NCBI RefSeq assembly: GCF_900009265.2
Contig: NZ_LR735029.1
Location: 16,459-80,458, forward strand
Direction of reading: 5' to 3'
Origin: Planktothrix paucivesiculata PCC 9631
GTDB lineage: Bacteria > Cyanobacteriota > Cyanobacteriia > Cyanobacteriales > Microcoleaceae
Length of the DNA: 64,000 nucleotides
The notes below the pieces were generated by a model. That model saw nothing but the letters and a program-made list of their open reading frames with translations. It was not told the DNA's origin and did no database searches. A program made the position numbers and the translations under genes. Positions within the stretch are counted from its first letter, which is position 1; each line of letters starts with the position of its first letter. Shown here one piece after another: positions 19,449-27,934 of the stretch.

Positions 19449-20015
19449 ATGGATAATAGACCCAAAACCGAACAGGAAAAAATGCTGGCGGGAGAATTAT
19501 ATCTCGGCAACGATCCCGAGTTGGTTTTAGGACGTAAACGCGCTTCTAAACTGACTCGTCTATATAACAGTACCACAGAAGATGAGTTAGAAACTCGTCA
19601 ACTGATTCTCTTGGAATTATTCGATAAAATCGGAAATAATCTGTGTATCATTCCCCCATTTTATTGTGATTATGGCTGTCATATTAAACTGGGGAATAAT
19701 GTTTATATGAACTTTAATTGTATAATTTTGGACTGCAATTATGTTGAAATTGGGGATAATGTTTTATTAGCCCCTAACGTTCAAATTTATGCCGCCTATC
19801 ATCCAATTGATCCCAAATTACGCCTAACTGGAAAAGAATTAGCAGCACCAATTAAAATTGGTCATAATGTTTGGATTGGCGGCGGTGCAATTGTCTGTCC
19901 AGGGGTAGAAATTGGCGATAACACCACCATCGGTGCAGGAAGTGTGGTGGTTGATAATATTCCCCCTGGGGTTTTAGCAGCCGGGAATCCTTGTCGGGTG
20001 ATTCGGAATTTATAG
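19449..20015 (+). CDS. Sugar O-acetyltransferase, left-handed beta-helix
   Basis: A 188-residue hexapeptide-repeat acetyltransferase of the maltose/galactoside O-acetyltransferase group. MDNRPKTEQEKMLAGELYLGNDPEL is the family N-terminal Mac domain; the beta-helix includes GDNVLLAPNVQIYAAYHPIDP with the catalytic His, and ends GHNVWIGGGAIVCPGVEIGDNTTIGAGSVV. An in-frame ATG at 19437 would overlap the STAND gene, but the ATG at 19449, one base after that gene's stop, matches the family start. Natural substrate is unknown; coupling to a STAND gene may be incidental. Confidence 0.9.
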   Translation: MDNRPKTEQEKMLAGELYLGNDPELVLGRKRASKLTRLYNSTTEDELETRQLILLELFDKIGNNLCIIPPFYCDYGCHIKLGNNVYMNFNCIILDCNYVEIGDNVLLAPNVQIYAAYHPIDPKLRLTGKELAAPIKIGHNVWIGGGAIVCPGVEIGDNTTIGAGSVVVDNIPPGVLAAGNPCRVIRNL

Positions 20016-20016
20016 C

Positions 20017-20156
20017 AGGGAATAGGGAATAGGGAATAGGGAACAGGGAATAGGGAATAGGGAACAGGGAACAGGGAACAGGGAACAGGGAACAGGGAAC
20101 AGGGAACAGGGAACAGGGAACAGGGAACAGGGAACAGGGAATAGGGAATAGGGAAT
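20017..20156. repeat. STRR array, about 20 copies of AGGGAA(C/T)
   Basis: A tandem array of the 7-mer AGGGAAT/AGGGAAC begins directly after the acetyltransferase stop. Outer copies carry T and most inner copies carry C, which looks like homogenisation of the centre. It is followed by ACTTCGACTTCGCTCAGTAA, the same module that interrupts the array at 10781-10895. The long open frame on the reverse strand here is only the translated repeat. Confidence 0.95.
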
Positions 20157-20214
20157 ACTTCGACTTCGCTCAGTAACAAGGGAATAGGAAACACTGGAGG
20201 AAAATATTTTACTC

Positions 20215-20578
20215 AGGACTTACGCAGTGACGCTATATGTAGCGTACTAAGGAGTTAGCGATCCCGACAGGCGGCGGTACTGCCATCGTGCTCGTAACTC
20301 AAACGAGATCGCTTTAACAGGACAACCTCTTAAAGTCCCCCAATTTTGGGGGATTTAGGGGGCAAATATTGCTGCTTGAGAAATAGTCTCTAAAACTGCC
20401 GATCAATCCTTCATAACCTGATCATTCTAAACACTATACATTTCAAGCCATCTAGCCCCCTGGCCCCAACATTGGGGGGAAAATAAATAATTAGGACTTT
20501 TTAGGGCGATTGCTATGATCATTGGTATGCGATCGCCTACTTTTGACACGCTATATCTAGCCTGCTTGCGTAAGTCCT
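20215..20578. mobile_element. 364-bp non-autonomous element with AGGACTTACGCA ends
   Basis: It is bounded by the same AGGACTTACGCA inverted ends as the 90-bp elements, and the similarity extends imperfectly to about 31 bp (CTATATGTAGCGT on the left against CTAGATATAGCGT in the right end). The inside is non-coding, with palindromic stretches near 20337-20352 and HIP1-like sites. It ends 22 bp from the stop of the GDSL gene. No clear target duplication is visible. It is best read as a decayed or composite insertion sequence sharing ends with the MITE family. Confidence 0.6.
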
Positions 20579-20599
20579 GTTACCCCTGGAGTTTCTGGA

Positions 20600-21295
20600 T
20601 TAATGGGCTAATTTCTGAATGGGTTCCCACTGGGAAATATCCTGTAATAATGCTTCGTATCCCGCCACATTGGGGTGTAAACCATCGGAACATAACCGAG
20701 ATTTCCACCAATGTTCGCCCCGATCCAACCAAATTTCTAATAAATCTAAATAGGGAATATCGCGCTCTAAACAGGCCAGACGAGTAGCATCTTTGTAGCG
20801 AAATTGATCCGCTAAAGTATAATATAAACAGCCTTGAAAGGGCATTTTACTTTCATCAACCGGAACCATTCCCACAAACAGAACTTGACACATTTTTTGA
20901 GCTTGATCTAATAAATGATCTAAGGTAGTTTCAAAATGATTAAATTCCGTGTAATTGCGACCTTGAAAGGATTGTACCCGCGCTGAATCATTTAATCCCA
21001 CAGAAAAAATACTCATATCCGGTAAACGGTTGCGTAATTCTCCCCGATGGCGCAGTTCTTGTTCCAGGCGATCGCCAACTTGAACCACCCGATTTCCCCG
21101 TACCCCCAAATTGTAGAGAATCGGGCCAACGGAATCCGGTGACATCCATTGACGTCGCAGTCGTTCCACCCAACCGCCCCCTTCAGGATCACCAAATCCA
21201 TAGACGAGACTATCTCCTAAAACCACTACCTTCAGGGGTTGACGTTGGGGAACAACGGACAAATTGGCGAAGTTTGGATTTATCGCTGCTTGCAT
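20600..21295 (-). CDS. SGNH/GDSL-type esterase
   Basis: A 231-residue hydrolase. Block I VVVLGDSLVYGFGD holds the nucleophile Ser29, block III is SVGLNDSAR with the oxyanion Asn, and block V DGLHPNVAGY near the C-terminus gives the Asp/His pair. There is no signal peptide, so it is probably cytoplasmic. Such proteins hydrolyse acyl esters of lipids or carbohydrates; the substrate is unknown. It is divergent from pilG. Confidence 0.88.
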   Translation of the reverse strand: MQAAINPNFANLSVVPQRQPLKVVVLGDSLVYGFGDPEGGGWVERLRRQWMSPDSVGPILYNLGVRGNRVVQVGDRLEQELRHRGELRNRLPDMSIFSVGLNDSARVQSFQGRNYTEFNHFETTLDHLLDQAQKMCQVLFVGMVPVDESKMPFQGCLYYTLADQFRYKDATRLACLERDIPYLDLLEIWLDRGEHWWKSRLCSDGLHPNVAGYEALLQDISQWEPIQKLAH

Positions 21296-21646
21296 TGTGC
21301 TTGAAAATCCTGATGGATGAACAGTTTACCCCGTCAGAGTTGTAATTTATTTCTACAGGGCGTTCATAAAAGTTAACACCTCAAGGTGCTTTTGACTAGA
21401 TTCCCTGCCCATATTCCGTAATTTTTGCACTGATTGACCATAAGTTACTTGCAACTGGTATGCTCAATGTGAGTTGTGTTTTCTGACGGCCCAGCGGCAT
21501 TATGACAGCACTAGGAGCATCTTGGCTCTATGAATTGAACCGAAAAGATAACTAGCCGTGGAATTTTGGCTAAAAGCTGTTTGGATGCTGGGGATGTTCC
21601 CTGCTATATATAAACTGAAACTGATTTGCAGGAGGCAACTTGCTAA
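21296..21646 (+). promoter_or_regulatory. Upstream region of the pil operon
   Basis: A 350-bp gap between the divergent GDSL gene and pilG without an open frame of interest. TATATA near 21604 could be a -10 element, and AGGAGG near 21631 is a strong ribosome binding site for pilG. No recognisable operator was found. Confidence 0.35.
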
Positions 21647-22882
21647 ATGCAAGGCTCTTTAAATGAAATTGATATTCGCAGTCTTTTACAACTGATTGAG
21701 CTTGGCCAGAGGACGGGGGAACTCATGGTACAAGCTTACAGTTCATCCTGTGGCACGATGGAAATGGAACGCCATCCCAGTTATCTCACAGGACAGTGTT
21801 GGTTAGTATTTTCGTGGAATGGTCGAATTATCTATGCGGGCCAAAGCGAAGGCAGCCTGCAAAGGTTACGGGATTATTTACGGCGCTATCAAGCTGAAAC
21901 CGTGCTTTCCGAGTTAGAAGTTCCTTCGATCACATCGGTCAATGCTCCAGAATATGGATATTTATGGGTGTTGTTGGAAAATCAGGTGATTACTCCAAAC
22001 ATCGCCCGCAATATTGTTCATTGTATGGTTCAAGAAACTCTATTTGATCTGCTGAGTTTACATCAAGGTGCTTTTATTTTTGAAATGGGATCGGGATTAG
22101 CTCCCCAATTAGTGACCCTAGAAATTAGTCCCTTATTAGCCGATATTTTCAAACAAGTTCAAGAATGGAAAAAATTCCATCCCCATATTACTTCCCCGAA
22201 CCAATGCCCCTTAATCACGGATAGATCAAAATTACAAAAAACAGTCCGACCAAAAGTTTTTGAAAGTCTCAATCAATGGGCTGATGGTCAAACCTCAATT
22301 CGTCAAATCTCCCGTTACTTGCACCGAGATATTGTCACAGTGGCAAAAGCTATTTATCCCTTTGTCCAACAGGGACTTGTACAACTTTTAGCCCTGCATC
22401 CTGAAAATATTTTTAACCTGCCAGAACCATTGAATGATCGGAGTCGAACTCCGAGAATTGTCTGTATTGATGATGATTTAGTGATTAGAGAAACCGTTGA
22501 AATTATTTTAAGAGAACAGGGATATGAAGCGACAGCAATTGGAAATCCATTAAAAGCATTAAGTTTAGTTTTTCAGCTTAAACCCGATTTAATTCTATGT
22601 GACATTGCCATGCCTGAATTGAATGGGTATGAAATCTGTGCAATGTTAAGAAATTCTACGGCTTTTCGTCAAACTCCGATCATTATGTTAACAGGAATTG
22701 ACGGATTTATTGACCGACTCAAAGCTCGGATGGTTCGAGCCACCAACTACCTAACAAAACCCTTTGGAGATGCTGAATTATTAACATTAGTCGAAACCTA
22801 TATTGGGCCAGGTAAAACAATAGATCCCTCGATTAATGTAGATTTAGAAGATGAATTTATGACCGAGTTAGAAACCCTTTGA
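21647..22882 (+). CDS. pilG: PATAN-domain response regulator PilG/HmpA-like
   Basis: A 411-residue response regulator of the PatA family. The N-terminal PATAN (DUF4388-like) region starts MQGSLNEIDIRSLLQLIELGQRTGEL and includes TGQCWLVFSWNGRIIYAGQ. The C-terminal receiver domain (from about 275) has VCIDDD, the phospho-acceptor Asp in LILCDIAMPELNGYE near residue 319, and the conserved Lys in YLTKPFG. In Synechocystis (pilG, pixG) and Nostoc punctiforme (hmpA) such genes head chemosensory operons that steer type IV pili. It leads the operon here, with pilH 228 bp downstream. Confidence 0.88.
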   Translation: MQGSLNEIDIRSLLQLIELGQRTGELMVQAYSSSCGTMEMERHPSYLTGQCWLVFSWNGRIIYAGQSEGSLQRLRDYLRRYQAETVLSELEVPSITSVNAPEYGYLWVLLENQVITPNIARNIVHCMVQETLFDLLSLHQGAFIFEMGSGLAPQLVTLEISPLLADIFKQVQEWKKFHPHITSPNQCPLITDRSKLQKTVRPKVFESLNQWADGQTSIRQISRYLHRDIVTVAKAIYPFVQQGLVQLLALHPENIFNLPEPLNDRSRTPRIVCIDDDLVIRETVEIILREQGYEATAIGNPLKALSLVFQLKPDLILCDIAMPELNGYEICAMLRNSTAFRQTPIIMLTGIDGFIDRLKARMVRATNYLTKPFGDAELLTLVETYIGPGKTIDPSINVDLEDEFMTELETL

Positions 22883-23110
22883 CCGAAGATCGCCGGGTTG
22901 ATCCTCTTGTTGAGCCATTGAGTCAAGAAACGGGGCTATCAAGCTCCCGTACTATTCACGTATAATCGAAACAGAATCACGTCTTTTCAGATGCCTAGGT
23001 TTTATTACACTCTACGATGAATTTGTAATGCAGCATAAACCCCGTTTCACTTGGACTCTAACCGCCAACCTGACTACAGGTAATTTAGGAGTTTCTAAGG
23101 GAGAAGAAAA

Positions 23111-23476
23111 ATGAATACAGTTATGGTTGTCGAAGATAGTGTCACTCAACGGGAGATGATTTGTAGTTTGCTCAAGCAAAATGGGCTACAGGTCAGTATC
23201 GCCACCGACGGTGTGGAAGCACTCGAAGAAGTGCAAAAAAAACGCCCCGATTTAATGGTGCTTGATATTGTCATGCCCAGGATGAACGGCTATGAACTCT
23301 GTCGTCGCCTTAAATCCGATCCCAAAACCCGCAATATCGCCATCGTGATGTGTTCTTCTAAAGGCGAAGAATTTGACCGTTATTGGGGCATGAAACAAGG
23401 GGCAGATGCTTATATAGCTAAACCCTTTCAACCCGAGGAATTAGTCGGAACCGTCAAACAATTACTTAGAGGATAG
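23111..23476 (+). CDS. pilH: CheY-like response regulator PilH/HmpB
   Basis: A 121-residue single-domain receiver. The acidic pocket is VVEDS, the phosphorylated residue is D52 in MVLDIVMPRMNGYE, and the switch residues are in IVMCSSKGEEF and YIAKPFQPEE. It would be phosphorylated by the PilL kinase and carry the signal to the pilus motors. Its ribosome binding site is AAGGGAGAAGAAA just before the ATG. pilI begins 13 bp downstream. Confidence 0.92.
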   Translation: MNTVMVVEDSVTQREMICSLLKQNGLQVSIATDGVEALEEVQKKRPDLMVLDIVMPRMNGYELCRRLKSDPKTRNIAIVMCSSKGEEFDRYWGMKQGADAYIAKPFQPEELVGTVKQLLRG

Positions 23477-23489
23477 GTGAAAAATAACC

Positions 23490-24014
23490 ATGGTTGGGAA
23501 TTCTGATTTTTTAACCGAGCAAGGAACAGACAGTCCAGAATTTCAAGAACTGGCAACCCCCGAAGGCGAGCCGCATCTCCGCTTTTGTGTCCCTTCGGGG
23601 GATGAATTTGCTCTTCCGGCCATCGGGATTCGGGAGGTATTATTTCAATCTCCAGACCGCATGACTCCCATTCCTAACGTTTCCCCCCTATTGCTGGGAA
23701 CCTTCAATCTTAGGGGTCGAGTGATTTGGGTAGCTGATTTAGGCCAATTTTTGGGGGATTCAACTCCCCTGAATACGGATCGAACCGAGATCCATGTGAT
23801 TGCCGTTGAAGATCAAGACATTATATTAGGATTAGCAGTTGATCAAGTCAATGACATGGCATGGCTTGACCCTGATAAAATGCAAATGCCCACCCAAGTC
23901 AGCGATAGTATGGCTCCTTTTATCAAAGGAGAGTGGCAAGTTGGAAAGGATAACAGCGTCCTGCGACTTTTAGACCAAATAGCAATTCTGCGATCGGCTC
24001 GTTGGGCAACTTGA
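23490..24014 (+). CDS. pilI: CheW-like coupling protein PilI/HmpC
   Basis: A 174-residue CheW-domain protein (HLRFCVPSGDEFALPAIGIREVL, then LLGTFNLRGRVIWVADLGQFLG and AVDQVNDMAWLDPDKMQ). It would connect the PilJ receptor to the PilL kinase in the cytoplasmic array. The N-terminal 25 residues are a short acidic extension. Its position between pilH and pilJ is as in Synechocystis pilGHIJ and the Nostoc hmp locus. Confidence 0.92.
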   Translation: MVGNSDFLTEQGTDSPEFQELATPEGEPHLRFCVPSGDEFALPAIGIREVLFQSPDRMTPIPNVSPLLLGTFNLRGRVIWVADLGQFLGDSTPLNTDRTEIHVIAVEDQDIILGLAVDQVNDMAWLDPDKMQMPTQVSDSMAPFIKGEWQVGKDNSVLRLLDQIAILRSARWAT

Positions 24015-24132
24015 CCATTCACAGACCGGGTTCATCCCATAACCGTTGAGGAAACCCACTATCAACTGATTATAAAACTGTTTAAGCTAAAGCGTCTAAA
24101 TCGGGAAACCAAAGACCCTCAAAGCGAGGTTT

Positions 24133-24150
24133 TTTCACCCTAGGGTGAAA
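24133..24150. promoter_or_regulatory. Perfect 18-bp palindrome between pilI and pilJ
   Basis: TTTCACCCTAGGGTGAAA is a perfect palindrome in the 288-bp gap between pilI and pilJ. A TATAAT follows near 24222 and AAAGGGG precedes the pilJ start. The palindrome could be an operator or an intra-operon hairpin adjusting pilJ expression; I recognise no named regulator site. Confidence 0.4.
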
Positions 24151-24302
24151 CGTTCAATCCCAACTCACCCAGCCCAAGTTATGGATTATTAGAAAATCTA
24201 CTACAGACCTGGTTACACCGTTATAATCCGGGTTCTTACATTGAAATCTTAACTATTAAGCACAAGCAACACTAAACGTTAAAGTCAAAAGGGGAATCGC
24301 TC

Positions 24303-27300
24303 ATGGCAACAAGTACAGACTTCCTACAAGAGTATCAGCAGACCGAGGAAGCATACTGTCAGGGGAATTACGAACAAGCAGCGGCGTTGGTTTATCAACT
24401 GCTCGCAGAATATCCAGAAAATCCATCGGCCCGTCTTCTCTGTGGTCATATCTATGGCTATGGGTTGCAACAGTATGATGTCGCCCGTGAGCAATATGAG
24501 GCGGTGATCAACTTGACCCATGACTCCGAATTACTCGAACAAGCCCATCAAGCCTTAGCCGATACAGACCAATATTTACTCGACTCTCCTCCAAATAGTT
24601 TCGATGATTCTCCCCTGGATAGTTTGGATGATAACCCCGATTCCCAAGCAATTTTTAAGGCTTTGGTGGACGAAGACATCGATGGCGAGGAAATGGATTT
24701 CACCCAAGATTTAGACTGGCTCTCAGAAGAAAGCAATGGTTCAACCAATGGCACATCCTCCCCTGATTCTGATTTAGACTTAGGATCTGTGAATGGCAAT
24801 TCCACTCACTCCCGCGATAATCAGGGCATGAATGGGTCAAACCAGGGGGAAGATCTCAACGATTTTAATGATTTGCCCGATGATCACTTTGATTTCCCAG
24901 AGTTAAACGATGCTGACTTGGATGTATCGGCTTCTGATCTGGATATGTCCATGGGTTTAGAGTTCGAGTATTTAGAAGATGAATCCGAGCCTTTACATTC
25001 CAATGGCAGTCAATCCTCCCCAAGCTTTACCCATGATAATCCCTTTGCTCCTGGGGGTGACCTCGAGGAAGGAACAGAAATTTTAAACCCCCTAGACTCG
25101 GAAAATTCTTTCACCGAATTAGAGGCCGATCCGTTTACACTGGAAGAAGATGAACCCCTGCCTGCTCCAAAAGTTGCCACCGAGGAATCGAGTGCCAGTG
25201 ATCTTGAACAGTTAAGTGGGGATTTATTTTCCGACGACGATGATTTATTGGAAAATTGGCTGGATTCCCCAACCCCAGACTCGGAAGATGAACCCGAGCC
25301 AGTCCACTCCCCCGAAGCCCTGAATGGATCATCCTCAGATTATTTATCTCAACCGACTGAGTTCCTGGACTTCGAGAGCTTGGATGATGATGAAATTGGG
25401 GACTTAAACAATCCAGACGCCCAGGAATCCTACTCGAGAGATCAAAGACAATTTAACGGTGCTAGTGATCAGTCCCCTCCTTTGGCCGATACAGGGGTTA
25501 CGACTTCCTCAAGTTTTGAAGCAGAACTCGATGATATTTTTGCACCGCTAGAAGATGCAGCCAATTCTGCCCAGGAGTTTGTTAGTCATGAACCCCCATC
25601 CCAGAATGGGTTTGTGCCTGCACAAGAAACGCCACTGTTTCAGGAAGATGAGTTCGACGACCCCGATCTGGATTTAGCATTTAGTTTTCCTGATGAACCC
25701 TTCGTTGATGATGCCGATGATTCCGCTCCTTTACCCCCGGACATTCCTAACATGACGGCTAACTATAGGTTCACAGAGACTGAAGAAAGCAACGAAGAAG
25801 AAACACTATTAACCAATAATGCGGCTAATGATGCCTATTTTTCCGATACCAACGACTCTGGCCCCCTCTCGGGTCTAAATGGTGCTTTCAGTTCCAATTA
25901 TGTCGATGGGGAAGACGATGAAGAACCCGATGATGGGGTTTTTGATTCGACGGATATTCCCAACAGTTTTGATCTTGATCCTTTAGAGGATGAAGATACC
26001 TTTGGAGATTCCTTTGATGTGACGGCGGGACTCCATTACACCCAAGACCGTTCCCCCAATGGCAAGGGGACAAGCGAAACCCCCAATGATTTCCTCGAGG
26101 ATTTTGAAGAATTTGATGATATTGGGGATTTTGGAATCACCCAAAGTGGTGATCAGGATCTGTACGTTGATTCAGATTTTAGTAACGTCGATAGTAAATT
26201 TGGGAGCAACACCAGCACTAACACCCTCGATAGTGATAGTTCAGCCATTCAGGATGATGATATTTTCAATACAGCTTACGCCGCATCGGCTGTAACGACC
26301 CTAGGCCCCGATGGGGTGGATGCCATGGATACGATAGTGACCACGGATCAACAAGGGGCATTCTCGTTCTTAGAAAATGCTTCCTTGAACCGTAAAACCC
26401 TATATATGGCGATGGGGACGGGACTGGTAACTTTGATTTTAGTGGCAACTGCTACCAATGTTGCCACTCGTACCGCTTCCTTGAATAATAAATCTGAAGT
26501 TGTGGATTATCTGCGAGGCACCGGATGGCTGCTGACCACGGTAGCTGGAGCAACCAGTTTTCTGGCGACCTGGGGATTGGGTCGGATCAGTGCCCAACAA
26601 ATTGCTAAAGCCACAGAGGATTTACAAGCTCAGTTCGATGCCATTAGTAAAGGGAACTTAGACGCCCGGGCTACGGTTTTTGCAGAGGATGAGTTTGGGA
26701 AAATGTCTTCTAAATTCAACCATGCGGCCCAATTTATTCAAAGTATTACCCGAGAAGCGCAACGCAAGGCTAAGGAACAGGAAGACGCTAGGGATGATTT
26801 ACACCGTCAGGTGATTCGGCTCTTAGATGATGTGGAAGGGGCAGCCCGAGGAGATTTAACCGTAACCGCCGAAGTGACCGCGAACGTTTTAGGGGCGGTG
26901 GCCGACTCCTTTAACTTGACCATTCAAAACCTGCGGGAAATTGTGGTACAGGTGAAACAAGCCGCCCGTCAGGTGAGTAAGGGAGCTACCGATAGTGCGA
27001 CCTTTGCTAAGGATGTGGCCGGGGATGCTTTCCGTCAGGCCGAGGAATTGGCAGCCACCTTGAACTCGGTGCAGGTACTGACCGATGCAATTCAACGGGT
27101 GGCTGAAAGTGCTCGGGAAGCTGAAGAAGTGGCTCGGTCGGCGGCCGCCTTGGCTACAAAAGGCGGGGAAGCGGTACAAATGACCGTGGCAGGGATTCTG
27201 AAAATTCGAGAAACCGTAGCAGAAACCAGCCGAGAAGTCAAGCGTTTGGGGGAATCTTCCCAAGAAATTTCTAAAATTGTGGGGCTGATTTCTCAAATTG

Positions 27301-27800
27301 CCTCCCGGACTAACTTACTGGCTTTAAACGCTAGTATTGAGGCAGCCCGGGCTGGAGAGGCGGGTAAGGGATTTGCGATCGTTGCCGATGAAGTCCGACA
27401 GTTGGCAGATAAGTCGGCGAAATCCTTAAAGGATATCGAACAAATCGTCATGCAAATTCAAAGCCAGACTAACACGGTGATGATGGCGATGTCCCAAGGT
27501 CATCAACAGGTGATTGAGGGGACTCGTCTGGCCGAACAGGCTAAACGAGCCCTGGATGATATTATTCAGGTGACAAACCGGATTGACGTTCTAGTCCGTT
27601 CGATTACGGCGGATACCGTTGAACAAAACGAAACCGCCCGCGCCGTCGCCCAGGTGATGCGAGCGGTGGAACATAGTGCCCAAGAAACTTCTACCGAAGC
27701 CCAAAAGGTATCTAGTGCCTTAACTAAACTGGTGGGCGTGGCGCGAGACTTGCTGACATCGGTGGAACGCTTCCGCGTTGATTCGTCGGAGAAGGGTTAG
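24303..27800 (+). CDS. pilJ: Methyl-accepting chemotaxis protein PilJ/HmpD
   Basis: A 1165-residue receptor. Residues 1-90 are TPR-like (YQQTEEAYCQGNYEQAAALVYQL). Residues about 90-680 are an extreme Asp/Glu/Ser/Asn-rich, probably disordered stretch. Two membrane helices follow at about 700-721 and 741-760, separated by only some 20 residues, so there is no periplasmic sensor. A HAMP domain, helical region and the MCP signalling domain with the conserved hairpin tip (ISQIASRTNLLALNASIEAARAGE) complete it. No GAF domain is present, so it is not a PixJ-type photoreceptor. It is the receptor of a Pil/Hmp chemosensory system for pilus motility or hormogonium-like gliding. Input is likely cytoplasmic. 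Confidence 0.92.
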   Translation: MATSTDFLQEYQQTEEAYCQGNYEQAAALVYQLLAEYPENPSARLLCGHIYGYGLQQYDVAREQYEAVINLTHDSELLEQAHQALADTDQYLLDSPPNSFDDSPLDSLDDNPDSQAIFKALVDEDIDGEEMDFTQDLDWLSEESNGSTNGTSSPDSDLDLGSVNGNSTHSRDNQGMNGSNQGEDLNDFNDLPDDHFDFPELNDADLDVSASDLDMSMGLEFEYLEDESEPLHSNGSQSSPSFTHDNPFAPGGDLEEGTEILNPLDSENSFTELEADPFTLEEDEPLPAPKVATEESSASDLEQLSGDLFSDDDDLLENWLDSPTPDSEDEPEPVHSPEALNGSSSDYLSQPTEFLDFESLDDDEIGDLNNPDAQESYSRDQRQFNGASDQSPPLADTGVTTSSSFEAELDDIFAPLEDAANSAQEFVSHEPPSQNGFVPAQETPLFQEDEFDDPDLDLAFSFPDEPFVDDADDSAPLPPDIPNMTANYRFTETEESNEEETLLTNNAANDAYFSDTNDSGPLSGLNGAFSSNYVDGEDDEEPDDGVFDSTDIPNSFDLDPLEDEDTFGDSFDVTAGLHYTQDRSPNGKGTSETPNDFLEDFEEFDDIGDFGITQSGDQDLYVDSDFSNVDSKFGSNTSTNTLDSDSSAIQDDDIFNTAYAASAVTTLGPDGVDAMDTIVTTDQQGAFSFLENASLNRKTLYMAMGTGLVTLILVATATNVATRTASLNNKSEVVDYLRGTGWLLTTVAGATSFLATWGLGRISAQQIAKATEDLQAQFDAISKGNLDARATVFAEDEFGKMSSKFNHAAQFIQSITREAQRKAKEQEDARDDLHRQVIRLLDDVEGAARGDLTVTAEVTANVLGAVADSFNLTIQNLREIVVQVKQAARQVSKGATDSATFAKDVAGDAFRQAEELAATLNSVQVLTDAIQRVAESAREAEEVARSAAALATKGGEAVQMTVAGILKIRETVAETSREVKRLGESSQEISKIVGLISQIASRTNLLALNASIEAARAGEAGKGFAIVADEVRQLADKSAKSLKDIEQIVMQIQSQTNTVMMAMSQGHQQVIEGTRLAEQAKRALDDIIQVTNRIDVLVRSITADTVEQNETARAVAQVMRAVEHSAQETSTEAQKVSSALTKLVGVARDLLTSVERFRVDSSEKG

Positions 27801-27880
27801 GGAGTAGGGCAGGGGGAGTAGGGGAGCAGGGGAGGCAGGGGAGGCAGGGGGAGCAGGGGAGGCAGGGGAGGAGGTTTTGA
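27801..27880. repeat. G-rich tandem repeats between pilJ and pilL
   Basis: Imperfect tandem GGGGAGGCA and GGGGAGCA units fill the first part of the 134-bp gap, followed by STRR-like TGATAAC heptamers near 27905-27925. Insertion of such repeats inside the operon is notable but leaves both flanking genes intact. Confidence 0.85.
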
Positions 27881-27934
27881 TAAGTAATGGCTAATAATTA
27901 ACTGATTACTGATAACTGATAACTAATTAATGAT

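Noticed and set aside
20017-20156. Possible CRISPR array
   Set aside because: Seven-base units without spacers; this is an STRR array, and no cas genes are present.
19862-20194. 110-residue reverse frame with repeated LFPVPCS
   Set aside because: It is the translation of the AGGGAAC heptamer array plus antisense of the acetyltransferase end; no start signals or family.
20515-20787. 90-residue forward frame
   Set aside because: It starts in the 364-bp element and continues antisense into the GDSL gene; codon use and content are those of a shadow.
24303-27800. PixJ-type phototaxis receptor
   Set aside because: No GAF chromophore-binding domain or its cysteine is present, so a PilJ/HmpD assignment fits better.
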